Positions 50,875-60,279 of a stretch of DNA of 64,000 nucleotides are shown here, piece after piece. Both the position numbers and the translations under genes were made by a program. Every line of letters begins with the position of its first letter. Within the stretch, counting starts at the first letter, position 1. Below the pieces are notes generated by a model. The model did no database searches. It worked only from the letters and a program-made list of their open reading frames with translations, and was not told the DNA's origin. Origin of the DNA: Robinsoniella peoriensis (GTDB lineage Bacteria > Bacillota > Clostridia > Lachnospirales > Lachnospiraceae); the NCBI RefSeq assembly GCF_000797495.1, contig NZ_JTGN01000005.1, forward strand, positions 367,107 to 431,106. Direction: 5' to 3'.

Positions 50875-51753
50875 ATGCGCACTGTTTATACGGATTTAAA
50901 TATAAAATTTTCAATTGAAGACACTACATTCCATGTGCTGAATATTGTATTTGAACGTTTTTTGCGTTCCATGCCAAAGCACAGCCATGGAAGCAACAGT
51001 TATGAACTTCACTATATTCCTTACGGTCATGGTAAAGTAAATATTGACAACACAATCTATGATGTGGAGCCTAATACGCTTTATATGACAGGCCCCCATG
51101 TGGAACACGAGCAGATTCCCATTAAAGATGATCCGATGACCGAATACTGTATTTACTTCAAAATAAGTAAAGCGCCTTCTTCCTCTGCCGGAACTATGGC
51201 TAATACTGACTCCATTACGGTACAGTTTCAAAAAACGAAGTTCTGGTTCGGAAAAGACTCACAGGATATCTACCACCTGATGCAGCAGATTTTTTACGAA
51301 TTGGAAAATAAGTACACCGGTTATATCACACAGGTTGAAACCCTGCTGCAGCAGTGCATTGTAAAGGTGGTTCGGAACTACGAAAACAAAAAGGAATCCA
51401 GGGCACATTTTTCTCCTTCGAACCTGGTAGACAGCAAATATCTCATTGTAGAGGAATGCTTTTTATATGACTACGAAACCATTACACTTGAAAAACTCTC
51501 GGTTCGTCTGGGCCTCAGCACCAGGCAGACCGAGCGGTTTTTAAAAGATTATTACGGCAAAACATTTTCCCAGAAAAAGAGCGAGGCCAAGATGTCTATG
51601 GCTAAAATCCTGTTATCGGACGAAACACTGAGTATTTCAGAGGTTGCCATCCGATTGAATTATTCCTCTGTGGAACATTTTTCTTATGCTTTTAAATTGT
51701 TTTATGGGATAACGGCTAGGCAGTATCGAAAGAATCATGCAGAAAATGAATAG
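50875..51753 (+). CDS. AraC-family transcriptional regulator
   Basis: About 292 residues. An N-terminal cupin sensor (FLRSMPKHSHGSNSYELHYIPYG, YDVEPNTLYMTGPHVEHEQ) is followed by a C-terminal pair of HTHs (TLEKLSVRLGLSTRQTERFLKDYYG, then LSISEVAIRLNYSSVEHFSYAFKLFYGI). The open frame reaches back to 50773, but a promoter lies at 50815-50843, so the ATG at 50875 is preferred. It diverges from the xylulokinase operon and most likely activates it on binding a sugar. Confidence 0.88.
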   Translation: MRTVYTDLNIKFSIEDTTFHVLNIVFERFLRSMPKHSHGSNSYELHYIPYGHGKVNIDNTIYDVEPNTLYMTGPHVEHEQIPIKDDPMTEYCIYFKISKAPSSSAGTMANTDSITVQFQKTKFWFGKDSQDIYHLMQQIFYELENKYTGYITQVETLLQQCIVKVVRNYENKKESRAHFSPSNLVDSKYLIVEECFLYDYETITLEKLSVRLGLSTRQTERFLKDYYGKTFSQKKSEAKMSMAKILLSDETLSISEVAIRLNYSSVEHFSYAFKLFYGITARQYRKNHAENE

Positions 51754-51778
51754 GTAAGGGGGATGAGGGACTTCCATT

Positions 51779-52528
51779 TCAGTGCTTTTCTGCCTTCGAC
51801 GGAACTCTTTCACAAAGCACTGCATACCGCTGCAGGTTAAATCCATAGGGATGGCAGGTAAGCAGCGTTATCAGATCTCTACCTTCCTGAATTAAAATTT
51901 CCTGAATATCTGTAGGTTTCAGTATTTTGATTTCCGCCACCCGATAAGTTAATGTTTCTCTGAAATTTTTAATGATTACCTCATCTCCCGGTTCCAGTTT
52001 TTCAATATCCCGGAACATTGCCGCTCTGCTGTACCCACGGTGGGCTGCTATCACTGCATTTGAATTTATACCGCCCACAGGCAGGGATGTCTGGGTCAGA
52101 TGTGCCGCTCCTTTTGCCATATTTTCATTGGTAGCTCCCAGGTAAACAGGCAGTTCGATGTCCATTTTTGGGATTTTTAAGCTTCCGATCATATCTTCAT
52201 CAAATCCCCATTCCTTCAGGCTAAAGCCGATCTGCTCATAGGAAAACGGATCAACCAGATCTTTTTGTCCTGATAAAAACAAGTTCCGGTTGTAAGCTAA
52301 TATTTTTTCGTAAAGTTCATCGAAAAATGGTTTGGGAACTGAGGTATCTGACACTTCCGCTTTCATTTCCCTTTTCATCTTATCGGTTTTCTGATCAAAC
52401 GCTTCCAGAACTTTTCTTACTTCCCGGTCATATACCTGCTGAGAAATGTAAGGATAGAGCAATAATCCCATACCTGCAGCCAAAGAAATTACTGCCATAA
52501 TTAAAATGATTTTCTTTTTTAAGATCAT
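51779..52528 (-). CDS. Class C (pilus-type) sortase, second copy
   Basis: A 249-residue membrane-anchored transpeptidase. N-terminal membrane helix (IILIMAVISLAAGMGLLLYP), sortase fold from about residue 110 (LKIPKMDIELPVYLGATNENM). Catalytic His in IAAHRGYSRAAMF, Cys in ITLLTCHPYGFN and Arg in LQRYAV. The lid region contains DPFSYEQIGF, as in class C enzymes. It lacks the C-terminal membrane helix seen in its neighbour. Its ATG overlaps the stop of the upstream sortase by 4 bp. It polymerises or attaches pilins to each other or to the wall. Confidence 0.93.
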   Translation of the reverse strand: MILKKKIILIMAVISLAAGMGLLLYPYISQQVYDREVRKVLEAFDQKTDKMKREMKAEVSDTSVPKPFFDELYEKILAYNRNLFLSGQKDLVDPFSYEQIGFSLKEWGFDEDMIGSLKIPKMDIELPVYLGATNENMAKGAAHLTQTSLPVGGINSNAVIAAHRGYSRAAMFRDIEKLEPGDEVIIKNFRETLTYRVAEIKILKPTDIQEILIQEGRDLITLLTCHPYGFNLQRYAVLCERVPSKAEKH

Positions 52529-53361
52529 CTCTCATTTCCTTTCTTTCTATTTCTAATGACGGCAGTAATAATGATAAGCAGTATAATCACAGCTGTTGTC
52601 AGACCTGTAATCCATAATGTCTGTTCCTCCCGGGTGAGCTTTCTCTCTGTCTTTTCAGCTGCCTGCTTTTCCTGCCATGCATGATAGTCTGTTCTTTTGC
52701 CCCGAACCAGAAGCCTGTGGCTGTTAACACCGTATGGAGTACATGTAACCAGAGTCACATAATCTTTTCCCGCCACGGGCTTTAAATCATCTGTATTTTC
52801 CGGTTCCACGACCTTAATCTGGTCAACCTGATAGGCGAGTACCCGGTCCAGAATATGCAGATAGAACATATCTCCCTCTCCCAGTTCCGTTAAATCGGTA
52901 AACAGTTTTGCCGTTGTAAGCCCTGTATGTCCGGTAAATACCGCATGGGTACCTGCCCCTCCTACGGGCAAAGAAGTCCCCTCCAGATGTCCCACACCTT
53001 TTTTTAATGTAGATTCACCTGTTCCATGGTAGACAGCCAGATTCACATCAATATCCGGAATATCAATATATCCCATAATTCCATTTATATTCAATACTTC
53101 TTTGTAATTATCCTGCAGCACCATACCGCTTCCTTCCATGAACGGATCCCTCAGCACATTTCCGCTCAGACTTTCATTATATTCTTCTGCTTTTTTCCAT
53201 TCTTCCTCCATCTCATCCCTGGCTTTATTTTTCACCTGGTCCTCAAAATTCTGAATGGCATATGACTGGTTTCTCTCCATGAGTAAATTACTGACATGAG
53301 GATACAGGAAGAATCCCATGCCCAGCAATAATAAAACCACGATTGAAATTATTCTCTTCAT
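52525..53361 (-). CDS. Class C (pilus-type) sortase, first copy
   Basis: A 278-residue class C sortase. N-terminal helix (IISIVVLLLLGMGFFLYPHV), lid motif RDPFMEGSGMV, IDIPDIDVNLAVYHGT, His in FTGHTGLTTAKLF, Cys in VTLVTCTPYGVNSHR and Arg in the same segment. A C-terminal helix (LWITGLTTAVIILLIIITAVI) ends in basic residues, usual for class C. It lies 145 bp after the backbone pilin gene, across a hairpin at 53464, and overlaps the second sortase gene. Confidence 0.94.
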   Translation of the reverse strand: MKRIISIVVLLLLGMGFFLYPHVSNLLMERNQSYAIQNFEDQVKNKARDEMEEEWKKAEEYNESLSGNVLRDPFMEGSGMVLQDNYKEVLNINGIMGYIDIPDIDVNLAVYHGTGESTLKKGVGHLEGTSLPVGGAGTHAVFTGHTGLTTAKLFTDLTELGEGDMFYLHILDRVLAYQVDQIKVVEPENTDDLKPVAGKDYVTLVTCTPYGVNSHRLLVRGKRTDYHAWQEKQAAEKTERKLTREEQTLWITGLTTAVIILLIIITAVIRNRKKGNER

Positions 53362-53463
53362 AATAGGCTCCTATTTGAATGGGTATTTGTTCCGGACACA
53401 GGAGACGCAGCGGGCTGCGCTGACTACTTTGCAGGCTGAATTACGGTATCTTTTTACAATGAA

Positions 53464-53486
53464 AGGGGGAAGCTGTCCTTCCCCCT
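53464..53486 (-). terminator. Intergenic hairpin between the pilin and sortase genes
   Basis: AGGGGGAAG pairs perfectly with CTTCCCCCT over a 5-nt loop. On the minus strand it is followed by TTCATTGT rather than a long T run. It may be a weak terminator that leaves the pilin in excess over the sortases, or protect the pilin mRNA 3' end. Confidence 0.55.
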
Positions 53487-53506
53487 CAAACCTTGTTGAT
53501 CAGATA

Positions 53507-55048
53507 TTAATGATTTACTTTACGCTTTTTAAAGGAATGTATCAGCAGTATGACAGCCAATACAATGAATCCGATACCTGCTGCCGTAAAGATTGTGGTA
53601 CCCATTCCACCGGTTACCGGCAGTATAAATGCACTGCTGTTCTTCACGGTTACCTGGGCAATACAGCCGGTATTCTCAATCCCTGCAGGATTTACCGTTA
53701 CCTTGATTGGCTCATTTAAAAGGTTATAACCATTCGGTGCCTGTGTTTCTACTAAATAATAGGTAGTAGGTTTGTTATCTTCCGTAACTTTATCACCGGT
53801 TACTCCATAAGCAAACCCTAAAAATTCAGCCGTTCCGTCTGCTTTTGTGGTTACGATAATGTCATTTCCGTTTACATCCCTGATGTATTTTTTATCTTTT
53901 GCATCGCTTAAACTGGCTGCAATGGCGAATTTGGCATCCGGAAGTTTCGTTTCCTGATCATTTGCGTCTACTTTCATAATACCAATTTTTCCGGTATGGA
54001 CTTCCGGCTTATTTTCAGGCAGAACTTCATAGCTCTTATCCTGGTCAAACTGATTTTTATAATCCAGCCTGGCACCATTCTTAATCTCGGTCTGCATCGG
54101 AGCGTCTTCCGTCAGAGTTGTATCAAATACAACTCTTATAAATTTATATCCGCTGTCTGCAAGATATTGGCGTCCCGTCTGAGTAAAGCTGACTTTTATA
54201 TTGCTCTGGGTTGTTTCTGAGGCATCATAATTCCCGGCTGGAATCAAAACTTCACCCTCACTGCCTGTCTCCGTACTTCTGTCTTTTACCCCATATACCT
54301 TAACCGAATCTGCCACGTATTTTAATACACCATCCAGTGCATCGGTAATATCATATTTTTTCGCTGCTGCTACATTAGTCGGTACGGAAGGCTGAATAAT
54401 CCAGGTTACTTTCCCACCGTGGGTATCCGAAGTTTCATGTTTGTTGGGAACTTTAGTCACATATTTATCAATGTCTGCACTTTCATTTTTGGGATAAACA
54501 TGAACATCGGTAATCCACCCGTTACCTTCCGGATTCGTCATAGGCACGCTTACAATAAAAGGTGCGACAGGTTCTGCTACCTTTTCACTTGGAAGCTCGG
54601 TTACATAATAAAAACCTCTTGGCAGATTGTCAATTGCTGCAATACCCAGATCTTTACCATCTTCATCTGTTCCGGATGTGATAACCGTCTGTGCTGTATC
54701 TTTATCTAACATATCCTCTGTAACTTCCGATGCATTTGTGGGGATTTTTCCATCAGTTGAGGATACCGCATTTCCATCCGCATCCAGTGTAATCTTTAAT
54801 TTTACTATTTCAAATTCAATTCCATTTAAAGGTACTGCGGATGCCGGTATATCTGTGGTCTCATTTCCGTTTCCAGGTGTATCTGCATCTGTTAAGTCAT
54901 CCATTAAATATTTATGGATGGTAAGGCTGCCTGTGGCCTCCGGCAGATCAGTATCATTACCGGCTGCTGCTGCAGAAACAGCAAACATACCTGTTGTTAA
55001 AACTGCTGCCATAAAAACTGCACTCATCTTCTTTATCATTTTTTTCAT
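53507..55048 (-). CDS. Major (backbone) pilin, SpaA/SpaH type, with LPVTG sorting signal
   Basis: A 513-residue secreted protein. Signal peptide MKKMIKKMSAVFMAAVLTTG with AAA cleavage region. Pilin motif WITDVHVYPKNESADIDK, whose Lys in YPKN forms the inter-subunit bond. Isopeptide-forming Cna_B-type domains, with the E-box YYLVETQAPNGY. C-terminal sorting signal LPVTG, a hydrophobic helix and KKRKVNH. These are all the marks of a sortase C-polymerised shaft pilin. Its start overlaps the upstream adhesin gene by 4 bp, and sortase genes follow. AAGGAG lies 12 nt before the ATG. Confidence 0.94.
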   Translation of the reverse strand: MKKMIKKMSAVFMAAVLTTGMFAVSAAAAGNDTDLPEATGSLTIHKYLMDDLTDADTPGNGNETTDIPASAVPLNGIEFEIVKLKITLDADGNAVSSTDGKIPTNASEVTEDMLDKDTAQTVITSGTDEDGKDLGIAAIDNLPRGFYYVTELPSEKVAEPVAPFIVSVPMTNPEGNGWITDVHVYPKNESADIDKYVTKVPNKHETSDTHGGKVTWIIQPSVPTNVAAAKKYDITDALDGVLKYVADSVKVYGVKDRSTETGSEGEVLIPAGNYDASETTQSNIKVSFTQTGRQYLADSGYKFIRVVFDTTLTEDAPMQTEIKNGARLDYKNQFDQDKSYEVLPENKPEVHTGKIGIMKVDANDQETKLPDAKFAIAASLSDAKDKKYIRDVNGNDIIVTTKADGTAEFLGFAYGVTGDKVTEDNKPTTYYLVETQAPNGYNLLNEPIKVTVNPAGIENTGCIAQVTVKNSSAFILPVTGGMGTTIFTAAGIGFIVLAVILLIHSFKKRKVNH

Positions 55049-57894
55049 TTTATTCTGGTTCTCCTTTTCTTGTTATTTGATTTACTGCCAGTAAAAACCA
55101 ACAGAAATACAGCCAGCATTATTATGCCAACTCCGGTCACAGAGAAGAGCAGTGTTCCGCTGCCTCCTGCAAGCGGCAGTTCTGTGTTTTTAAAATTAGG
55201 CAATTTATATATTACTTTATCGCCCTGGATTTCCTTTATAAATGCAGGGGGCAATGGATCTCCTGCTGCTTTTATGGTTATGGGATTCTCTTTGTTGGTC
55301 ACATCCACATGAATACGCCACTGTCCCAATGGCAGACTATATCCCGGATTGGTCTGAACCTCTGCCAGCTGATAATCACCGCTTGGAACATCTGCAAAGT
55401 CTACCAGTCCATTCTGGTCACTTACCACTGTATCTCTCTCGGTCCAGCAGTTTCCCGGTTCATTCGTTACCAATTCATCGTGTTGTGTATCCTGTTGATG
55501 TTTTGCAGAACAGCTGTAAAGTTTAAATTTCACATTGCTTAAAGGTTTACTATGATCATTTCCATCCACTTTGTAGAATTGAAAAGGAACTGCTATCAGA
55601 GTATTGACAAATAAAGCATGATCTGTATTGCTTGTCCCATCGGCGGATGTATAAGTAATGCTTTTCACTTCCAGGCTGTCTGTACCTTCGGCTTTCCCAA
55701 TAGCAACTGCTGCTGCATAAACATTCGTGTCATATATATAATTGGGATCTCCGTTATCTTTTTCGGTAATCAGGTAATGATACACATAGTATGCTCCTTC
55801 TTTCAGGGTATCCTGTGTAATCTCACTTCCCAGACTGATGGTCCCTAATTTTGCTGTTCCATCGGCTTCATTTACTGTAATTAGCGGTGACGCCAATGCG
55901 GGTGTTGCCGGATATGCCGGATCGTTTTTCAACGAAAACTCAAACATTCCTTCCGGAATAGCCGTAATTTCTTTTCCTGTAGGGTATTTTAATTCTTTTA
56001 ATACTTCTAAGGATACATCGACGGGATGCAAGGGGTCCTGCTGCTCTGCCGTCAGGTGCTGGGTAAAGGCTGCTGCAACGGATACATTCTGATATAAATC
56101 CCGCGCTTCTGCAAGTTTTGCCTCTGCCGCTGCCTTAGCTGCCGCTCTGTCCGGTACATATGCAACTGCCGGATCCGTTGATTCACCGCTGCCGACAATA
56201 TAGGTAATCATACCGGCTTTCCCATTGTGATTTCCCGCAGTCCATTTCAGGGTTATTGATTCCAGATCTCCCCCTTCCGGAGGTATAATTTCCAAATCAA
56301 TAGTATCCGTATCATCGCCGCCCAGGACAAATGACCCGTCTTCTAATTCCTGAACTCCCTGCAGCTCTCCCGTATCAATTATGCTGCCGCTTCTTCCATT
56401 GATTTTCAGTTTACCGTCACGTACAGAAAAAGCGACAGGCATCGGATTTTTGTCATATCCGCCCGGCGGACTGTCTTCTAAAAAATAATAGTCTCCTACC
56501 TCCAGTCCCTCTACATCAATTCTCCCGTTTGCATCGGTAATATAACTTCCTGTCACAATATCCGATTCCGGAGACGGATTATCTCCCTGTTTCCGATACA
56601 GGACGTATTTTGCACCCGCTTTCGGTTTACCGTCATCCTGTCCCGTTTTGATAAGGGAGATCTTGTGAGTAGTGTTGACGGTACCTTTCTCAACTTTTGT
56701 ATACATTTTAATTTCAAAGGGTATTCTCCAGGAAAGAGTTGATGCATTGGACTGCACGTCATCAAATCCGGAATCGGTTATAACAAACCAGTTCATTCTG
56801 GAATCATTTGCTGCTCCCAGGGTGATAAACAGTTTTCCGCTTCCCAAAATATTCGATAACTGAAGGCTTTCAATTTTACCACCCTGCTGGGAAACCTGCG
56901 CTCCTGTGGATATCCCGTCCAATTCCCGGATCTTAATGCTGTCTTCCCGGATATTGACATGGTCATCTCCTGCATAAAATGAGAGAGGCACTGTATATGT
57001 TCCGGCAAAGTTTTCCGTTCCATCCACGACATACTTCAGAACTTCATCATCCAGCTTCACAACGTTTTCTGTCAAAAGAGGCTGTAGATTAAATCTTCCT
57101 CCCACCCAAAGAGGATACTTGCGGATGGGATTACCATATACATTTACCTCCATGGACCGTCCAAAAATTCCATAGTAGGTCTGTTCTTCCGGTGTTACAT
57201 CTGATTCAATAACCGCCTTTGATATGGACAGGGGTCTGATGTCCACAATATGATTATAGGAAATATCCCATTTCGCACATGATTTCAGTATAGAGATACC
57301 TTGTATATCTCCAATTTCTTTATTGCTTGCATAAATAGTTCCGGTATAAGACTTTAATAAATCTGCAACCGTTGAAAAACTATTTTTCTCCAATGTATTT
57401 CCATTCAGAAAGTTTGCAGGATCTGCCATAATAGAATCATAAATTGCCTGGGCAAAATTCTGATCCTTTATTCCGGCTGCCTGAATAGATTCCGGATTAA
57501 AATTGCTGATATCCAGTTTCGGCATTCCCGGATCGCTGCCGGGTGGTTCACTTTCCGATTCTGATTGTGCCTGGGATTCTGTTCCTGTGTGAGATTGCGT
57601 TTCTGGCTGAGATTCTGTCTGTTTTCCTGTCTCTGCCTGCGTTTCATTCTCTGCCGGTGTCTCTGATTGTGCCTTTGACTCAGTTTGTGCCTGCGTCTCT
57701 GAATTTTCCTGCTTTCCGGATTCGGATTGTGTTTCTGTTTCAGGCTCTGCAGTTACTTCAGGCGGAATTGACACATCTCCTGTAAGCCCTGCAGAAGCTT
57801 CCACTTGCTGCTTCCAAATTGGATTAGCAGTGAGACATACAGCAAAGCATAAAACGAGTATTATCATTCTTGTTATCCTATTTTTAAACCTCAA
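55045..57894 (-). CDS. Large LPxTG-like surface protein, probable tip pilin/adhesin
   Basis: A 949-residue protein. Signal sequence (MIILVLCFAVCLTANPIW), then a Ser/Glu/Gln/Thr-rich linker at about 45-125. Residues 130-400 form an unfamiliar domain with leucine-rich-repeat-like turns (LKSCAKWDISYNHIVDIRPL). Cna_B domains follow (ISLIKTGQDDGKPKAGAKYVLY ... GDYYFLEDSPPGGYDKNP, and later FQFYKVDGNDHSKPL ... GDYQLAEVQTNPGYSLP). Sorting signal LPLAG, hydrophobic helix and NNKKRRTRIK end it. The start is a TTG at 57894 with GGGGGG 6 nt upstream. First large gene of the pilus cluster, so the likely tip. Ligand unknown. Confidence 0.9.
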   Translation of the reverse strand: MRFKNRITRMIILVLCFAVCLTANPIWKQQVEASAGLTGDVSIPPEVTAEPETETQSESGKQENSETQAQTESKAQSETPAENETQAETGKQTESQPETQSHTGTESQAQSESESEPPGSDPGMPKLDISNFNPESIQAAGIKDQNFAQAIYDSIMADPANFLNGNTLEKNSFSTVADLLKSYTGTIYASNKEIGDIQGISILKSCAKWDISYNHIVDIRPLSISKAVIESDVTPEEQTYYGIFGRSMEVNVYGNPIRKYPLWVGGRFNLQPLLTENVVKLDDEVLKYVVDGTENFAGTYTVPLSFYAGDDHVNIREDSIKIRELDGISTGAQVSQQGGKIESLQLSNILGSGKLFITLGAANDSRMNWFVITDSGFDDVQSNASTLSWRIPFEIKMYTKVEKGTVNTTHKISLIKTGQDDGKPKAGAKYVLYRKQGDNPSPESDIVTGSYITDANGRIDVEGLEVGDYYFLEDSPPGGYDKNPMPVAFSVRDGKLKINGRSGSIIDTGELQGVQELEDGSFVLGGDDTDTIDLEIIPPEGGDLESITLKWTAGNHNGKAGMITYIVGSGESTDPAVAYVPDRAAAKAAAEAKLAEARDLYQNVSVAAAFTQHLTAEQQDPLHPVDVSLEVLKELKYPTGKEITAIPEGMFEFSLKNDPAYPATPALASPLITVNEADGTAKLGTISLGSEITQDTLKEGAYYVYHYLITEKDNGDPNYIYDTNVYAAAVAIGKAEGTDSLEVKSITYTSADGTSNTDHALFVNTLIAVPFQFYKVDGNDHSKPLSNVKFKLYSCSAKHQQDTQHDELVTNEPGNCWTERDTVVSDQNGLVDFADVPSGDYQLAEVQTNPGYSLPLGQWRIHVDVTNKENPITIKAAGDPLPPAFIKEIQGDKVIYKLPNFKNTELPLAGGSGTLLFSVTGVGIIMLAVFLLVFTGSKSNNKKRRTRIK

Positions 57895-57989
57895 TGTATT
57901 CCCCCCTATCCACGATGCTGCTATTCTGACAGACTACCCTGTAAATATAAGCTCCAAAGCTTTGATGGAAATTCCTGCTGCCGGAATGA

Positions 57990-58667
57990 TCAATACTGGC
58001 TGCTTTTTTTACTGCGGAAGACGGCATACGTTCCCAGTCCCATAAATATAATAGCTGCTATAACTGCAATGAGCTCACTTCCATTTTCACCTGTTTTCGG
58101 GGAAACACCAGTCTCTTCGCTTTTTCCCTGTTCTTTTTCCTGATATACCAATGCCACCGGTGATGCCGAATGAAAGACCGCACTTGCAATATTCCCATTC
58201 GTTGTGGTATCTAATAACTCCCATCCATGCTCCTCACATTTATGCAGCACATAAACCTGAATATTTGATGTAATACTATTGCATACCAGGTCAATGCTGA
58301 CCGGGTTTTCACTGGATGGCATAGGATCCGCCTGAATTGTTAAATTGCTTATTTTCGTCAGGAATTTGTAATCAGACAGCTTCTCCAGGGAAATAACCTT
58401 TGTCTTACTGTTATAAAGTTCCAGTTCATCCTTTCCCAGTGCTTCCGCCAGATTCTTATTCAGATTTTCGTTAATCTTATCCACCTCACTTTGTATTTCC
58501 GGATCATCAAACTTATCTGACAAGCTTACGGTTCCTCTGTCGGAGCCGGCGCTTACAATGCCCCCGATACCTGTTGAGACACTGTGAATTATGCCGCTGG
58601 CATTTACCTGCATTCCAGTCATCAGAAGCATGCAGACAACTAAAATGACTGCCATTTTTTGTTTCAT
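57990..58667 (-). CDS. Small wall-anchored surface protein with SPKTG-like signal
   Basis: About 225 residues. Signal peptide MKQKMAVILVVCMLLMTGMQV, a soluble region of about 160 residues with no recognised domain, and a C-terminal anchor: a Lys/Gly/Glu-rich SPKTGENG, a helix (LIAVIAAIIFMGLGTYAVF) and RSKKSSQY. The motif is close to LPxTG but has Ser in place of Leu, so sortase use is likely but not certain. GGAGG lies 8 nt before the ATG at 58667; the TTG at 58673 is less fitting. First gene of the pilus group and the probable minor or base pilin. Confidence 0.8.
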   Translation of the reverse strand: MKQKMAVILVVCMLLMTGMQVNASGIIHSVSTGIGGIVSAGSDRGTVSLSDKFDDPEIQSEVDKINENLNKNLAEALGKDELELYNSKTKVISLEKLSDYKFLTKISNLTIQADPMPSSENPVSIDLVCNSITSNIQVYVLHKCEEHGWELLDTTTNGNIASAVFHSASPVALVYQEKEQGKSEETGVSPKTGENGSELIAVIAAIIFMGLGTYAVFRSKKSSQY

Positions 58668-58747
58668 AGCCAAATCCTCCTTTTCAATAAAAGTATTTTT
58701 AATTCTTTTCTTAAGTTTTTTCTGTCGATGTGCACAATATATTTCAC
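58664..58747 (-). CDS. Possible 27-residue leader ORF
   Basis: A GTG at 58747 has AGGAG 7 nt upstream and opens a frame reading VKYIVHIDRKNLRKELKILL and seven more residues. It ends in a TGA overlapping the ATG of the next gene (ATGA). A hairpin (AAGCGTT with AACGCTT, 58761-58778) lies just upstream. It could couple translation to the surface-protein gene, or be chance. Confidence 0.3.
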   Translation of the reverse strand: MKYIVHIDRKNLRKELKILLLKRRIWL

Positions 58748-58855
58748 TCCTCCTCTCCTGAAGCGTTTTTTAACGCTTTCTATTTATCTAAAACTGCCAC
58801 AGATATAAATGTTTTACTTTCTATGACAGGCAGATAACCCAATGGCCTTACTAAT

Positions 58856-60277
58856 TTAATACTGGGAATAAATAAATGCTGTATTTCCGGGATAAAATAA
58901 GCTTAATAGGATCCAAATTAAAATACATATGAGTACTTTTGATGAAAACTTGTCCATAGGAAGCAGTTTGTAAAATCCATTTCCCTGATTTTTGAATTTA
59001 GCAATCAGTGTTGCAATAATCATTATCAGGGCAAATATAACCGTATATATGTAAATATAATCTATCCCCGGTTTCCAGCAGAAAATCCTGCCCAATATGA
59101 GGACTGCCTGTTCCACTGAGTCTGCCCGGAAAAATATCCAGCAGACGCAGACAAAAGCATAGGTAAGCAGCCAGGATACGAAAGCACCCACCCCCTGCAT
59201 CGCCTTATTTTCAACTCTGACAGGATGCTTCTTCCTAAAGGTTAAATAGTTTTTATGAAGAACCAAAGCAAATCCATTGAGCAGCCCCCATACAATATAG
59301 GTCCAGTTAGCTCCATGCCAAAGCCCACCCAAAGTCATGGTTATCACCAGATTTAAATAAGTCCGCCCTCTTCCTTTCCTGTTTCCGCCCAGCGGAATAT
59401 ACAGATACTGCATAAGCCAGGAAGACAGGCTGATATGCCAGCGCTTCCAAAACTCTGATAAATTTTTCGATATGTATGGAATATTAAAATTGGGCGGGAT
59501 CTCAAATCCCAATATCTTAGCAATTCCGATAGCCATATCGGAATAACCGGAAAAATCACAATATATCTGAATGGAATAAGAGATTACCGCAAATATAATA
59601 GAAAGCGCACTGTAGGCCGCCGGAGCCTGAAAGACTGCATCCACACATACAGACAACCGGTCCGCTATCACAAACTTTTTAAATATTCCGAAAAGTACAA
59701 TCTGTATCCCTGCCTCTGCATTTGCTTTTGTAATCTGCCTTTTTTCATTGATCTGCTGAAGAAACTGTTTGTTCTTCACAATCGGTCCCGTTGAGATCTT
59801 GGGGAAAAAACCTGTTAACAGTGCCACGGATATGAAATCTGCCGGCTTTAATTCCTCTTTATAGATATCCGCCACATAGCTGATTGCCTGAAATGTGTAA
59901 AAGGAAATCCCAAGTGGCATTGCTATTTTCCATAGCTGTACATTGCTTTTTATCTGAAATAAAGACAGGAAAGATTCTGTAAAAAAATGATAATATTTAA
60001 AAAATCCCAAAATAATTAACATAAAAGCAATATATATAAATAGAGTTGTTTTCCTTTTTGCAGGATTCTTATTTTCCCTGGCTATATTTTTCCCTGCAAT
60101 ATAAGTCACATAGGTCTGCAGGATAAGTAAAATTAAAAATCTCACATCCAGATAGGAATAAAATATGTAACTGCTGGCCAGCAGAATTTTGTTATGCTGT
60201 CTCTTTTCATGCGTAATCATTAACAAAATGATGGTTACACTAAATAAAATCAAAAACTGAATTGATATAAATCCCAT
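58856..60277 (-). CDS. MBOAT-family O-acyltransferase (AlgI/DltB/PatA type)
   Basis: A 473-residue membrane protein with 11-12 helices. MBOAT signature: LSEFWKRWHISLSSWLMQYLYIPLGGN, and the catalytic His in MTLGGLWHGANWTYIVWG. Its length and QAISYVADIYKEE segment fit AlgI-like enzymes that move acyl groups across the membrane. GAGGATAATTAACT precedes the ATG. It follows the SGNH-like gene by 2 bp; the pair is the standard two-component O-acylation system for exported polymers. Which polymer is modified is unknown. Confidence 0.92.
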   Translation of the reverse strand: MGFISIQFLILFSVTIILLMITHEKRQHNKILLASSYIFYSYLDVRFLILLILQTYVTYIAGKNIARENKNPAKRKTTLFIYIAFMLIILGFFKYYHFFTESFLSLFQIKSNVQLWKIAMPLGISFYTFQAISYVADIYKEELKPADFISVALLTGFFPKISTGPIVKNKQFLQQINEKRQITKANAEAGIQIVLFGIFKKFVIADRLSVCVDAVFQAPAAYSALSIIFAVISYSIQIYCDFSGYSDMAIGIAKILGFEIPPNFNIPYISKNLSEFWKRWHISLSSWLMQYLYIPLGGNRKGRGRTYLNLVITMTLGGLWHGANWTYIVWGLLNGFALVLHKNYLTFRKKHPVRVENKAMQGVGAFVSWLLTYAFVCVCWIFFRADSVEQAVLILGRIFCWKPGIDYIYIYTVIFALIMIIATLIAKFKNQGNGFYKLLPMDKFSSKVLICILIWILLSLFYPGNTAFIYSQY

Positions 60278-60279
60278 AG

